Assembly: GCA_021234155.1 (NCBI GenBank)
Contig: JAJEKV010000039.1
Location: 6,860,912 to 6,924,911, forward strand
Direction: 5' to 3'
DNA length: 64,000 nt
From: Isoetes taiwanensis
Taxonomy: Eukaryota; Streptophyta; Lycopodiopsida; Isoetales; Isoetaceae
The notes below the pieces were generated by a model. That model worked only from the letters and a program-made list of their open reading frames with translations, was not told the origin of the DNA and did no database searches. The stretch's first letter is position 1. Every line of letters begins with the position of its first letter. A program made the position numbers and the translations under genes. Below, in pieces: positions 31,790 through 43,375 of the stretch.

Positions 31790-32553
31790 TTCTATCCAGA
31801 TTCACTATTGGTTCACCCTCCCATGCCTACTGTGCCTTTCCTTCTTTCTTTTCCTTTTCTCTTTCCCCATCCCTTCCCTTTTCCCATGCCTTTTATCCAT
31901 TCCCTTTTCCCCCAACTTTTTCATGTGCCCTTTTTCCATCTCCTTCCCCTTTTCCCCTCCTTTTTTCTTTTTTCTTTTCTCTACTGCCCTTTCTTTTTTT
32001 CCTTTCCTTACCCCTTTTCCTTCTTTCTCTTATTCCCTTGGACTTTTCCCCTTTCCTTTTCCCATTTTCCTCTTCTTTTTCTTCGTGCCCCTTTTCCCTT
32101 CCCTTCCCTTTCTCCTTTCCGTCTCCCTTTTTCTTTTTCCTTTCCCTTTCTCTTTTCCCATGCCCTTTTCCCTTCCCTTCTCTTCAACTGTTTTCCTCTT
32201 GTCATTTTCCCTTTCCTTTTCCTTCTTTTCCCACCCTTTCCCTCTTTTCATTTTCTTGTTGCCCTTTTTCCATTCCCTTTTCTCCCTCTTCCATTCCCTT
32301 TTCCATTTTCTATGCCATTTTTCCCGTTCCTCACCCCCTCCCCCTTCTCCATGTGCCTTTTCGCCCTTCAATTTTCCCCTTCCATCCTCCCTTTTCCTTT
32401 TCCCTTTCCTCTTAAGAGATTAAAACGTGATCAATCACGGTGGTGGGAAGTCGTTCGACAAATCTCGGCCTTCGAATGCAATCTCATGATCTTAGCCATC
32501 CAACTTAGGGCATGGTCCATTACATACTTACGCAATAACATTATAATATAAGA
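31790..32553 (-). mobile_element. Helitron 5' region with pyrimidine/purine tract
   Basis: On the minus strand the element starts TCTTATATTATAATGTTAT at 32553, with A before it (T at 32554 on the plus strand). It matches the first ~150 bp of the 14325 Helitron, then enters the purine tract (pyrimidine on the plus strand, about 31830-32410). No matching 3' end was found to the left, so its extent is unknown. Low-complexity frames inside the tract are not genes. Confidence 0.7.
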
Positions 32554-33360
32554 TAGCTTAAAACTATAATAGGTTATTATCCATAGCTTGAGATATAGAC
32601 AAAGTCAGAAATAGGAAGCAAGCCGAATTTGTAGAAAGTTAAAACATTACTGAAGCTGTAGCCAGAAATGTAAGCATGAATCTGTAGCTGTAGTTAAAGC
32701 TGCATCGAACTCAAAAAGGATAGACAGAATAAGCAAAAATATGGCATAGACGACTTATGCCGCGCCCTGGCCTCAATCAGTTGCAGAGCTTCTAGGCGTG
32801 GGATAAATCGCATCTACATCAAGAGGACTATTTATTTTCTGTTTTCCTTTTGCGAAAGCTTCTATCAAACACCTGCGCTAAAATACCATTCAGCATGAGT
32901 TTGTTATCTAAAAAAAAACTTCCTAAACAGCCTGTTTAGACCTGATGACAGGGCATAGATGATTCATGCCGCGCTAAAGGCCCATGCCAGATGCTCGACG
33001 GACCTCCAGGCGCAGGGTGTGTCACCCAGATACCACTCCGATTTGCCATAAAACATTCTGCATCTTTGGATTTCTTTTGCCCTAAAACATCTAGCTCGAC
33101 CTTTTCGTTTGTTTTTTTTCTCTGACCTTGCCCTAAAACGTCCCGAATTCCCAATTTGCCCTAAAACAGGCCACTTCGATCAACACCCCTTTTAATTTTC
33201 CTTTTTCTTTGCACTACATTGTCGTTGGCATCACACCCTTCGGAAATCTTCCATTACATCTTGTTCTATTATACCTTGACGAGTTTTCTTTCATGGCACC
33301 TTGTGCCAAGACACTTTGTGCCTATCCCTTGTCCAATCATACCTTATGCCTGGACCTAGT
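32554..33360. other. no gene recognised; short repeats
   Basis: Two similar small hairpins, GGCATAgacgacTTATGCC near 32743 and GGCATAgatgattcATGCC near 32953, are both followed by GCGC. The phrase ttgccctaaaac recurs three times near 33077-33175. Confidence 0.45.
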
Positions 33361-33422
33361 ATAAGTTCGAAAAAGTACTGAGCCATACATCAGGGAAAAC
33401 AATTAGAAAAAGGACTGAAAGA

Positions 33423-34658
33423 ATGCCCGGATACATGACATGTAAGGTTCAAGGGTACAGATATTTATCAGCACAAGTAGCCTTAGCGACCTTCTTGCAT
33501 TATCAGACAATAAACAAGACAGGGGAACCGTCAGTGCGACTACTTAATCTCACACCATTGAATATGAAGGTGGCTAGGCCATATTTAGAAGAACTGGACA
33601 TCGAGTCTAACCTTCTAGAGGGGCCATCAACAGAACATCAGGCACATCAGGAAGGAGAAGAGGATTATGAGGAAGAAGTCTATGACTTCGAAAATGAACC
33701 CAGATTAGCCAAACAGTTGGAGAAGTACATCGAGACCACAGAGGACCTCCCAAGAAAGGCAACAACTTCCTCAGTTGGAATCACATCTCTTACGCCAATT
33801 ATTATCGAAGGAGAGGAGTACCTTTTCGCAAATGATATCTTACACCTAGCATACTGCATTAATCAAGGTATCTGCTTGGATGAACTCCTGGCTATCATCA
33901 TTGATGCTTATAGCGATGACTTCATCGATTATTCTGAGCAGGAACTTCCAAGAGAGATAGCTGAAAATGAGACCTATACTACACAGAACATCATCGACCT
34001 ACAAGCATATGATTTTAGCAAGCATCAAATGCAGCACCAAGATCTTCCAGATGAGGACGAGTCTCAGGCAATTCAAGCAAGATTGTTTAAGAGTGGGACC
34101 ACGGCCAAACCCAAACAAGCCACGTCGTCATGGGGCCAAACCCTGAGGGACAGTTATATTAACCTTGATAGTGCCATCTCGATGAAGAAGGATCATGATG
34201 ACTTGATGGCGATAGAAATATAGGGTCAGATAGCCATGAGTAAAGGGTCTGGATCCGCAATCAGCATGGGAAAAACTTTATGCTACTATCTCCCTTCACT
34301 CACTCAAGGTCAAATAGTAGTTTTCCACAAACAGTTTAGCCACAGAGGAGCAGAGGCAGTTTACTTGCTATTAGCACTCTCCAGCCTTGAGACTCATTCT
34401 AAACTTTGCGAGAACATTGACCATATAATTCTAATTAGGAGATCTGTGGCCTTGCATTACCTTGATTTTTCTCGAGGATACCTTCGAATTGGACCCTTAG
34501 CAGTAATGGCCGCACGGACACACGATTTGCCACGAGAAAAGGTAGCTCCAGCACTTGAAGGACACTCCACATGGAACATGCTACAAAACATCGACCATGG
34601 CCTCAAACTAAAAGACATTAAGGAGCACTTCAAACCCAAACGTCGACGTCAGCATTAG
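33423..34658 (+). CDS. unrecognised 412-codon ORF with one in-frame TAG
   Basis: Two frames, 33423-34223 and 34236-34658, are in the same phase and separated only by a TAG at 34221-34223. The reading is otherwise open, and it also extends upstream of the Met to about 33363. The first part has an acidic middle (EGEEDYEEEVYDFENE) and DILHLAYCINQGICLDELLA. The second has VVFHKQFSHRGAEAVYLLLA, RSVALHYLDFSRGYLRIGPL and a basic end, KPKRRRQH. I cannot assign a family. A nucleic-acid-binding or structural protein of a mobile element is conceivable from the basic tail, but that is a guess. The TAG could be read through, an error, or the mark of a young pseudogene. Confidence 0.5.
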
Positions 34659-35082
34659 AGCCCCCAGGGCCTAGAAAGTTTAGATATACCTTAAAATTAT
34701 GTTTCTTGAATCCAAACTTTGAGATCAAATATGTAACTTTCTTATTATGAACTAGTTAGGGTGCCCAGCGTTGTTGGGCATAAGTTGGTCGCATGTTAAT
34801 GATACAGCCTGTTGACGATAAACGTGATATATCACAAAAACATTTCAATGATAAAAAAAAACATTGCAATGACCATGTTAAGACATTATTACATGCGCAT
34901 TAAATGCATGCATGATCTTAGCATATTGAACTGCTCAATGTCTTGTTTTTTGAAGGTATGATTGTTAATGGGTACGAACGCCTAGATACCAACAATACAT
35001 TTACAACGATGATGCAAGTGTAACCTTTTTGTTAATGCGGAGTTGGGTTTTTGGCCTCGCTCCATCGACTCCTGCTCTCAAT

Positions 35083-36060
35083 AGTGCTTTTTTTTTTTTT
35101 TTTTTTTTTTTGAGGGTAAGATTTTTTATATTAATAGTAAATGGATTACATTTACTTGAGGCTCCACAATAGGCCTGATAGGGCACAAAATCCCATATGG
35201 ATCTAGTAGGAAGAATTAGCACATTTGAAGCAATCACCATGCTGGAGGCCATTATAAGATGATGTCTTTGTACTATGGTCAAAGCAATCTTGACCTCTTC
35301 CTCTTCACAAACAGAAGGATATGGGCGTCTGCCTTTAACTCAACCAGTACTAGAGAGCATGGCCCTCTTCCCATCCGCTGCAACTACTACAGGAATTCAG
35401 CTTCAGTCATGGAGCCCTACTAGACAAAATTCATCCATATCTTAAAGCTCAAACCGAAATATGTACTTGGAAGAACAAGGTCTTTCAGCACGGATACAAA
35501 GTACCTGTCACCCCATTCTAGTAACTGTCTCACCTCTTCATTACATCAGAAGTACTATGGATCATGCCTTTTTCCTAGAAGAGTAAAAGCAAGCGATTCC
35601 TATTTCCTGAAATGAAGAGTACTACAGAAGAAAGCTTGTTGCATTTCCGAAAAAAATCATCATATACTTGCTTCCAACTAGATGTTGCAGCCCCTAAGGA
35701 TCATAGCAACCACTGCGGAAACATGGAAAAGGAAAAAAATGCCACAGGTCTCCCGTCCAATGACAGAATAACTTTCCCCTGCTAAGCCTTGGCCGGCAAT
35801 GACCCCTCTCACTTCCCCAAACTCGGAATCTACGAACCACTCATCTTTTCCAAGTGAAAATTATAAAACACCACTATAGTATCTGAAGTGAAAGCCATCT
35901 GAAGCTCCTCCATTGAATAATGCAAGTGAGTGAAGGGATCAAAAGAGTAGCCATCATTCCCAGCGTTAACTTGGCCTGAACTAGCTTTTTGCATAGCCCT
36001 ACTACGAGAGATCAAATCCCTCTTCCAAACTTGTACTGCAGGATAAGATGCCCTTTCTTC
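35083..36060 (-). mobile_element. probable truncated LINE 3' part with poly(A)
   Basis: A T run of about 27 bases near 35084-35110 is followed by TGAGGGTAAGA-TTTTTTATATTAATAG. This resembles the poly(A) and 3' end of the L1 copy at 19142 (TTTTTGAAGG, then a TAATATTAAT motif). No coding domain survives recognisably. It sits inside the 34752-41031 Helitron. Confidence 0.45.
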
Positions 36061-37115
36061 CAACTTAGCAACATGGCATCAAGCAGGCCTACCCTAAAGG
36101 GCGGTCCAGCCATTCTCCAGGTGCACCACCACACACTCGCATAGACCTTCATTTCGAAATGCTCAGCTTACCCAAGTTTCATAAGACCCTTGAGTTTGCA
36201 GCAATAAAAGAGCACTTGGTCTCCCGCCCAAGGCATCTTCGTTTGGTCTCTCATCCATATTCAGCATGTCCAATCCTGTAGCAGTCCATATATCCAAATC
36301 CTCCCCTAGCTGGGAAAGGGGCGGGGGACACTAGAGGCACCAGGCAGAAAAACACACAAAGGTGCAACAGGTAAAACAATGGTCATTATGAAATCACATC
36401 TTCCATTATTCTTCCTTCAACACGTCTGGAATCTTCTAACTCTAGCACCTAAAGTATCTGTTTGTTGGCTCTTAAAAACATCACAGCTAACAGCACATAA
36501 ATCTGGAACAAAGAGATCTATGCACTTTCTAAAGACTAAGCTGTGATACTAAGCAGAGCCCTGACAATATCCAAAAAAGAATGAGACCCATGTCACTCTG
36601 GAGCACTACTGCTGTCACTTAGGCTCTCAGTGTGCCAAAGATCTTGAAGCACATGGTTATTGCAAGTTTATGCCTGACTATCCTAAATCATTGACTGTTC
36701 ACTCAAAATCGTCCATTCCCTAATCAAGAATCTGGAACAAGAAGAAAAATACACAAAGTAGCGGCAATACCCTGGAATCGTCCCTGTTGTAGCAGATTTG
36801 CTGGAAGACTACGAAATGGCTCTTTAGAGCAATAGCCACGCCCTGGAGATGAGACGGCAGCAGCTAAGAAGCTGCTCATCCAGCCGCTTCCTTCCCTGTG
36901 TGATCTGCAAGAGGATGGGCGGCGGCCGCCGCCGCCCTAAAACGTCGCCCTAACCATCCGGATAATCCTGAACCGTTAAGCATCCTCAATAAGGTGGAAG
37001 GAAAGGTCAAGTCAATGAAAGTAAAAATGTCTTGAACTGTAATACGCACACCTCATTCAGCTGCCAAAAAACTCAATTTGTTTCATAATCCATTTGCTTG
37101 GTCTGGGTCTAAAAC
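36060..37115. other. no gene recognised
   Basis: There is a GC-rich patch near 36910-36945 (ggcggcggccgccgcc) in otherwise ordinary sequence. It could be the 5' end of a minus-strand gene, but no confident exon is visible. Confidence 0.35.
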
Positions 37116-37119
37116 AAAT

Positions 37120-38715
37120 GAACTTCATAACTTGCACCTAAGATTATTTTATTGCTTCGGCTTGTTCCTGTAACGTTTCTGCAGAATAAAGATAATAGGA
37201 CTATGAGAAGATCCAAATTGTCAAAGAAAAATAAAAAAGCATAAGTTTAAGCTTGTTCAAATTATGTATTAACATCCTTTTTCAAATAAAGAGATATTAT
37301 CTTGCTTCTTCAACTAAATGGACCTGCTCCAACTAAAGGATCTCTTCAAACTGCCACAATCTGCAATTATTTTTTTAGTGCTAATTCCTCATTTGATAAC
37401 CCATTACTAAAGTAAGCTTTCTGCTAATTGCAATTTCATTTTGCAATTTTGTTTTGTTTTTGCTATCCCGATACTTAACTAAAGCATGAACTATTGTGCT
37501 GCTAGAATAGAGCAGATGCAGATGTTTTGCCTTTATCGTACTTCGTTACAATATTGCTAAAACAGATAGAGCAGATATGCTGATGCTTGGGCTTTATGAT
37601 ATTTTATATGTTTGCAGACATGTTTCAACGTGTAGACACCTCTGCCTAGGTATTTGCTACTCGATCTGAATTGTAATCTCTTCAAACTCATGCTATGTAT
37701 CTACTTAAAAATGAGTTGAATATCCACATGTTAACAAAATGAGCTGAATATCCTTGTCCAATTGACCATCCTTCTTATCATATAAAGGACTTTCTATTCC
37801 ATGGTGCTTTTGCTATCCATGCTATTATGAAATTCATATCCTACATTTTGAGTCTTCAAAATTGTTGTAGCATTCCTAGATTTTAAGCACCTCTTTTTCA
37901 ATTCTTGCTCTTTAAACTACCCTCTGAGAACTTCGACCTCTGCCACAAAGCATAGCATGAATCAAGTACAGTTTATTGGACCACATTTTTTATTGTAAGA
38001 ACATACCAACAGATGTCTGCAAATGCCAAATTTTACCTCTGCAAATGATGGATAGTTGCAAGCAGAAGTGTTCTTCCCATAACGATGCTCTTATATTTTC
38101 CAGCTGCAAAAGCTCAAGAAGAGGCAAATTTGTACAAAACAAAAAGGAAAACAAACTGTATTTAACTTGGAAGCTGCTCTGTCGTTACATTTTTAGGGTG
38201 AAATCAAAATGTTCTAGGTTTTTAAGATCCCCTCATCCAAAATGCAAGCTTTCAAACAAAGGGATTGATGGCACACATCTTAAATTGACCATAAAGCTTC
38301 ATTTTCATGTCAAAATGCAAGCTACTTGTAGATGAATATCCTCATGCCAAAATGCAAGTTTACTTATAGGTAAATCCCCTGACATCCACCATTTTGGGCA
38401 GGAGCAACATCGAACACAGCTATCAAAGGTGTTCAAAGTAGGCCGGCACCATCCTGCTCCAGCCACGACGAAGATGACCACCCTAATCCTAATCTACATC
38501 CCTGTAAGCCTAATCCTAATCTACATCTCTGTAAGCTTCGACAAGCAGTAGAAACCGTCAGTGGAAGAAAGATAACGAAATTAAAACCCTATACCTTGAA
38601 ATGAACCTTAGCCCTTGGGTCTATAGGCCGAACGATCTAAACCGTCTGATTTAGGGCAAAGTTGGAAACGGACACATACCAAAACATTATCTAGACATAT
38701 GTAATGCAGTCTTGA
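37120..38715 (-). repeat. dispersed repeat X, copy B
   Basis: An inverted counterpart of 16023-19110. It lacks the 1.44-kb insertion and has the uninterrupted site A^TAATGTTTTGG at the place where copy A meets the Helitron 3' end (16022). It therefore serves as the empty-site reference for both insertions. Confidence 0.75.
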
Positions 38716-38889
38716 GTTTTTCATTTTTGTTTTTGTTCCCCCTGAATATTTCCGCGCCGCAATCTATCTTCATATTTTGTTGCCACGTCTTTCTTCGAGA
38801 CCTCTGATGCTGTAACCTGTCGAGACATGCAGGTATTTCCTATGTCGGTGAACAGTCTGGCAAGGTGGACAGATTGATCCGGCATTCAC

Positions 38890-38949
38890 ATATATAAGAA
38901 GTGTGCCCACTCTGCTCTGCTCCAATCGATGTCATTCGATTGCTCCCAG
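38890..38949 (+). promoter_or_regulatory. TATA box and first exon of a captured gene fragment
   Basis: ATATATAAG near 38890 is followed by an ATG at 38929, then ATGTCATTCGATTGCTCCCAG and GTAAGT, a near-consensus donor. It codes for only MSFDCSQ before the splice. The spacing and signals look like a real promoter plus first exon. It lies inside the 34752-41031 Helitron and no continuing exon is identified. Confidence 0.4.
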
Positions 38950-39419
38950 GTAAGTCTACTCTATACAGAAGATTATGGGATTTCCAGAAGTCTTCCGGGT
39001 ACCTTTATTCCCACAAAAGTGTGCCCCGATTGGAAGAAGGCCCTTGCCTCCAAAGCCATGATTCTGGCATTCTGTTTTCTCTCTGCCCAAAATTGGAGAA
39101 TGATGCCCATCATTTGCAAAATAAATACTGCCCACTTCCCACAATCATCGGGCAAGGTACCAGATCGGGCTGCAAGATGCCATCATTCATTCAATTCAAA
39201 GCGCCTTAGGCATCTAAGTTTCTGGAAACATTGATACCTGCAAGAACATAGAGCAAACAAAATAAAATAGGCTTCGCCCTGTGCAGAACGACGACGTCAG
39301 TGGCCATGGCTGGTAGGGATGGAAAAAAATAAGGTCTCCGGCGAAAGGCAGAGGCCGAGACGGCCAGATCCGAAGGCAGAGGGTCGAATTAGCCATTGTG
39401 AATCTTCCACCCTGAGATC

Positions 39420-40390
39420 GGATTACTTCCTCAGGCCTGACCTGTCGCGGGCCATAGCTAGAGCTCGAACTGTCTGATGCCCATTCTTAGCCATCGAACT
39501 GTCTAATGCTACTTGACTGCTTTTTATTTTTAGCTTCTGATCTTTGTTTGGCATTCATCATGTGTCCCTTTGGCCCATCCTATTAAGCCTCTTCCATCCA
39601 TTTCTGCTTTCAAATTCTCGGCAATCTGTAAACCCGAGCTCTGCTGCAACTTTTTTTATTTTTTTTTTATTTTTTTTTATGGCCTTCATTGGCTGTTAAT
39701 GGCATGGCAGCGTTGAGATGGCAATCAGGTCACCTTGCTTATCTAGCATCAGTTGCTGATGATACAACAAGCTTCCGCTGTTGCATAATCGTGGGGGAAC
39801 ATCCCCTTTTTAGGGGTGCTCACCTCTTCAACCATTAGTTAAGGCCGTTTTCATTCCCTATGTTTTATTTTATTTTTAGGGTTCAACAAAATTTATCTTT
39901 ATCCCCACAATACTCCCATGGAACCACCTAGTTAACCTTTTTTGTATACTGGGTTATTTTGATATTTTGCGCGCCTGGGGGGTGATAGTTTTTTGTTATT
40001 TGCCCCCCAGCACCACAAGAGCTCAATCCAACATTAGGGTTAGAATAGCTGTTGGCATTCCTCATAAACTTTTTAACCTTTGGAATATTTGAAAGAATGC
40101 TTATAGACGTGGCAGTACTAGTTTGAACCACCTGATTTGTGACATTAGAAATGGAGGGTATATCTATTTGCTTCTGGCGACTTGAAAAATGCTGATACTT
40201 GATGCTAAGACAAGAAATTAAGTGAAAAAATTTGATACAACATGTTGCAAATATGTTGTTTATAAACCATGGTTGCTTTCTTTACTATTTAGGGATCAAT
40301 GTTCCTTAATCTTGGCATAATGCGTATGTGGATTCTATTGTTGTGTGAAATTGTAGCGAACGTTTGAGTTGATTTGCAATTATATTTTGA
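39420..40390. other. no gene recognised
   Basis: AT-rich sequence with a T-rich imperfect run near 39651-39680. Small frames have no recognisable domain. Confidence 0.4.
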
Positions 40391-40396
40391 TTTGCA

Positions 40397-40699
40397 GAGA
40401 TGGCACATATGAAAAAAGACTACATTATTGAGCTAAATCTAGATGACTTTTATGGATGGTGGATGAGTGCCTTTGGTAACCCACCAGCCTTTGTGTCGAG
40501 AGATGCTGTATTGGAGCTCCTCTTGGATTTATTTCATAATTTATATTATTCGCAAAAATATCATTCTCAAAAATACCCGGTCGCGGGGCCCCCCTTCCAA
40601 ACCGGAAAAGGCTCCCCTCATTCCATTTCCCTATACATGATGGTGGTGATGGTCATGAAGGTGCATGTGAACCCAGCCTTACCCAAGATTCCATTTTAA
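40397..40699 (+). CDS. exon-like fragment, unrecognised
   Basis: After a TTTGATTTGCAG acceptor-like sequence the frame reads MAHMKKDYIIELNLDDFYGW, then AFGNPPAFVSRDAVLELLLD and LFHNLYYSQKY. It then becomes repetitive and low-quality before a stop at 40699. The first ~55 codons look like genuine coding sequence. No family is recognised. It is probably cargo of the surrounding Helitron. Confidence 0.35.
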   Translation, partial: EMAHMKKDYIIELNLDDFYGWWMSAFGNPPAFVSRDAVLELLLDLFHNLYYSQKYHSQKYPVAGPPFQTGKGSPHSISLYMMVVMVMKVHVNPALPKIPF

Positions 40700-41149
40700 C
40701 GATCCTCGAAGTTTTAATCCAAATTAAAATCCTCCTTCCTCACACCATGCCTTGGTTTGATTATTCCTCCATGATATTCCACAACATGGTACAAATGCGA
40801 GTATAGTCCGGATGCCAAAAGAAGAGGGCAATTCCCCATGGTGGTTGGTTATAGCACCTATCTATCCTACGAGCACAAAACATATGGCAATAGTGCAGGT
40901 TCAACTCCTGCATGTTCTCTCGCATCTCAAGCATGTCCAAAACGGAGATTTATCCAACTTAGCACAAAACTTCTTTTGCAGTGGGTTGGACAAAAGAAAT
41001 GTTCTCGCCACGATAAATTTGTAATATAAGATATATAAGTGTTTTTGCTATAACTTCTCTAACGAGTAAGATAAATACCATAGCAATAATATCTTAGTAA
41101 CTATAGCGCATAACTGACATTCTTCATTAATGTTTGCAGCCAGGAACTG

Positions 41150-41520
41150 TGCGCTTGGGCTTTATTATGATAATTTATCCTTGTACAATTGACCATCCTT
41201 CTTATCATATAGAGGACTTTGTATTCCATGGTGCTTTTGCTATCCATGCTATTATGAAATTCATATCCTACCATTTTGAGTCTTCAAAATTGTCATAGCC
41301 TTCCTAGATTTTAAGCACCTCCTTTCCAATTCTTGCTCTTTAAACTACCCTTCTGCAAACTTCGACCTCTGCCACAAAGCATAACATGAATCAAGTACAG
41401 TTTATTGGACCACATTTTTTATTGTAAGAACATACCAACAGATGTTTGCAAATGCCAAATCTTACCTCTACAAATGATGGATAGTTGCAAGCAGGGGTGT
41501 TCTTCTCATAACGATGCTCT
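41150..41520 (-). repeat. dispersed repeat X, copy C (partial)
   Basis: Matches 37745-38095 of copy B in the same orientation (shared phrase ggaccacattttttattgta) at roughly 90 percent by eye. It starts about 120 bp beyond the 41031 Helitron end and stops near 41520. Confidence 0.8.
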
Positions 41521-41735
41521 TACATATTCAGAGGCGGCCTCAGTTGGAATGGCTACTGCTAATTTTTGTAATTCTATTGTCCATCCATTACCATATTGCA
41601 TACTTAATATTAAGCCTTTGGATTTAGCTGATTGTTCTCCTACAAACTCTACGAATTTAGAGGCGGCCTTAGTTGGAATGGTTACTGCTAATTTTTGTAA
41701 TACCATTATCCATCCATCAACATATCGTGTACTTT
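41521..41735. repeat. 70-bp direct repeat, 134-bp period
   Basis: agaggcggcctcagttggaa at 41527 and agaggcggccttagttggaa at 41661 each begin a ~70-bp similar segment (tactgctaatttttgtaat). A minus-strand frame stays open through both, encoding two similar peptides (LQKLAVTIPTKAAS and LQKLAVAIPTEAAS). I cannot name it. Confidence 0.6.
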
Positions 41736-41849
41736 GCAGACCATTAAACAACATGCTGCTCTTATTAAGAAGCGGGGCTTGTGCGAGTTCCTTCGGGTTA
41801 ATTTCCTCTCTTCTCATTTTATCCTTTATTTGCCCTTTATTCCAACATC

Positions 41850-42165
41850 TGGGCCGTACATAGCGATCCTCGTTTGTGGGGTATGCATGTACAAATTTTT
41901 ATATACTGTATATTAAGGTTTGCAAAATACTATAAAGTTTGAGATAATGTACTTAATGGTGTTAATTTTGTACACGTATTGGTAAATTTTTTAGGGCTCT
42001 CGCTGCCCGGAGTAACCCCCCGTGTGAATATGCACCCAAACCAAAGGGGGTTTAAGGGGGATTTTAATTTAAATGTTTTGAATGCAATGGTTTGTGTTAA
42101 TAATGTTAATGGTAGTTATGTGTTAATAGTTTATGTTAACTAAAAAAAATTTCGGCCCCTTCGGG
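41850..42165 (+). mobile_element. inverted-terminal repeat element, copy 3, with hairpin
   Basis: The core (GTGGGGTATGCATGTACA) and the right arm (CTCTCGCTGCCC to CCAAACCAAAG) match copies 1 and 2; the left arm is missing. The downstream segment ends with the GGCCCC-TTCG-GGGCC hairpin near 42148-42162, as after copy 2. Confidence 0.65.
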
Positions 42166-42179
42166 GCCTTAAGGATGGT

Positions 42180-42490
42180 GTAGGGGTGTAGATGTAGACA
42201 TTACCTAATACTGTAATGATGGATGATGTATCATAGCCTTAGATACAATATGTTATAATATAACCATAGAAAGATAAATTAATATGTGAAGCAACAACCA
42301 TCGTATTCTAGTTTGAAGATGTAATCTTCAATCGACTTTGGACTTAAATGTGCACAGAGGATCTACAATACACTAAACAAATCTGGAATAGAGGACAAAA
42401 TAAGGCTGAATGAGCTTATTAAATATGAGCCATGCATTATCTGGGTCCCCAAATTATCTACAAATAGAGAAATGCAGTTCACATTAACAT
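42180..42490. other. no gene recognised
   Basis: AT-rich sequence without motifs. Confidence 0.4.
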
Positions 42491-42494
42491 TTTA

Positions 42495-42776
42495 GTCTCT
42501 GAGCCACTTTCCAAGGATGCTTTTGTGCATCACCTTGAAGAACATCAGAGTTTCCCTTTCTTTGCTATGTTAAACATAAGCCGCGATCACTGTTGTCCAA
42601 GAGAATATATTTTGTGCTTCCATGTAATGCCAATCAGTCAGAAATGTGCTGTAAAAGTGTAGATGACTCTTGCTGCCACAACTCAGAATTGCTTCTAGAC
42701 GTTTCTTATACAAACATGGGACCTTTATAGACAAAAAAACCACCATGAATACACCATGAATACAGTTCTTCTGCAC
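42495..42776 (-). pseudogene. pentatricopeptide repeat (PPR) gene fragment
   Basis: The minus strand reads WHYMEAQNIFSWTTVIAAYV, a stop, then HSKERETLMFFKVM in the same frame. This is the NxFSWTTxIAAYxxHxxxxEALxxFxxM pattern of a PLS-class PPR repeat from an organelle RNA-processing protein. Upstream residues look degraded. The stop within the repeat and the lack of further repeats make it a fragment. Confidence 0.7.
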
Positions 42777-43015
42777 ATTTGTTAATCACAAGCTCGAATG
42801 TCAACCTGCAAACATGGAGTTAAATATTAGAGAGCTTAATCACACCAAGCACATCAAGCAGGTTGGCAACAATGATAGAGCCAAGCAGGATCATGAACCA
42901 ACAATGTTATTCCTTTTGTGCAATGGGACAAAATGAACCACGTAACGTCAATCAGTTTGAAATGTGCTCTAAAAGTGTAGACGACTCTTGCTACCACAAC
43001 TCAGAATTGCTTCTA
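42625..43015. repeat. partial duplication of the PPR region
   Basis: Positions 42625-42700 and 42940-43015 share tgctctaaaagtgtaga-type sequence and gactcttgct-ccacaactcagaattgcttct in the same orientation, with a period of about 310 bp. Confidence 0.7.
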
Positions 43016-43375
43016 AAATCTAGTCATATTTTCTAACTAAAAGCTTGGTGTACATGGATAAATTAGCAGTGCTTTCTTTATATTCTCTACTGCCAATTCC
43101 TTTGCCTTATTGCATGTGCCTCTTTGCTTCAAACACATAACTTGGCACATTACGAATCCAGCATTTTCTCATTTCAAAGCCTGTTTTAGCCAGATTAGAG
43201 CTTTTTGCAGATTGATGGCTAGCATTGTTTTCCCTGTCGATACTTACATATCAACTAACGTTTGCAGGAAAATAAATCATATGTGCTCTTAGTTTAGTGT
43301 TCTATTGTGCAAACTAATTTAACAAGTTATTTGGAAAATGAGTTTTAGGATGTGAAGGAAAACATCAAAGCAGAC

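Larger units (their letters stand above)
34752..41031 (-). mobile_element. 6.3-kb Helitron with repeat X copy B and gene fragments
   Basis: The minus-strand 3' end is a hairpin GCCCAGC-GTT-GTTGGGC (34763-34779), 7 nt, CTAG (34755-34752), then T. The 5' end at 41031 reads TCTTATATTACAAATTTAT, 16 of 19 matching the family terminus, preceded by A. The implied target is A^T. About 170 bp next to the 3' end match the Helitron ending at 27864, and the interior carries X copy B. No Rep/helicase is seen. The 5' end is the weaker of the two calls. Confidence 0.6.

Noticed and set aside
31761-32551. Plus-strand frames of 220 and 247 codons
   Set aside because: Same cause: the pyrimidine tract of the second Helitron copy.
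33423-34658. Viral nucleocapsid or coat protein origin of the TAG-interrupted ORF
   Set aside because: Only general features (acidic middle, basic tail) suggest it. No motif supports a specific assignment, so it is left unassigned.
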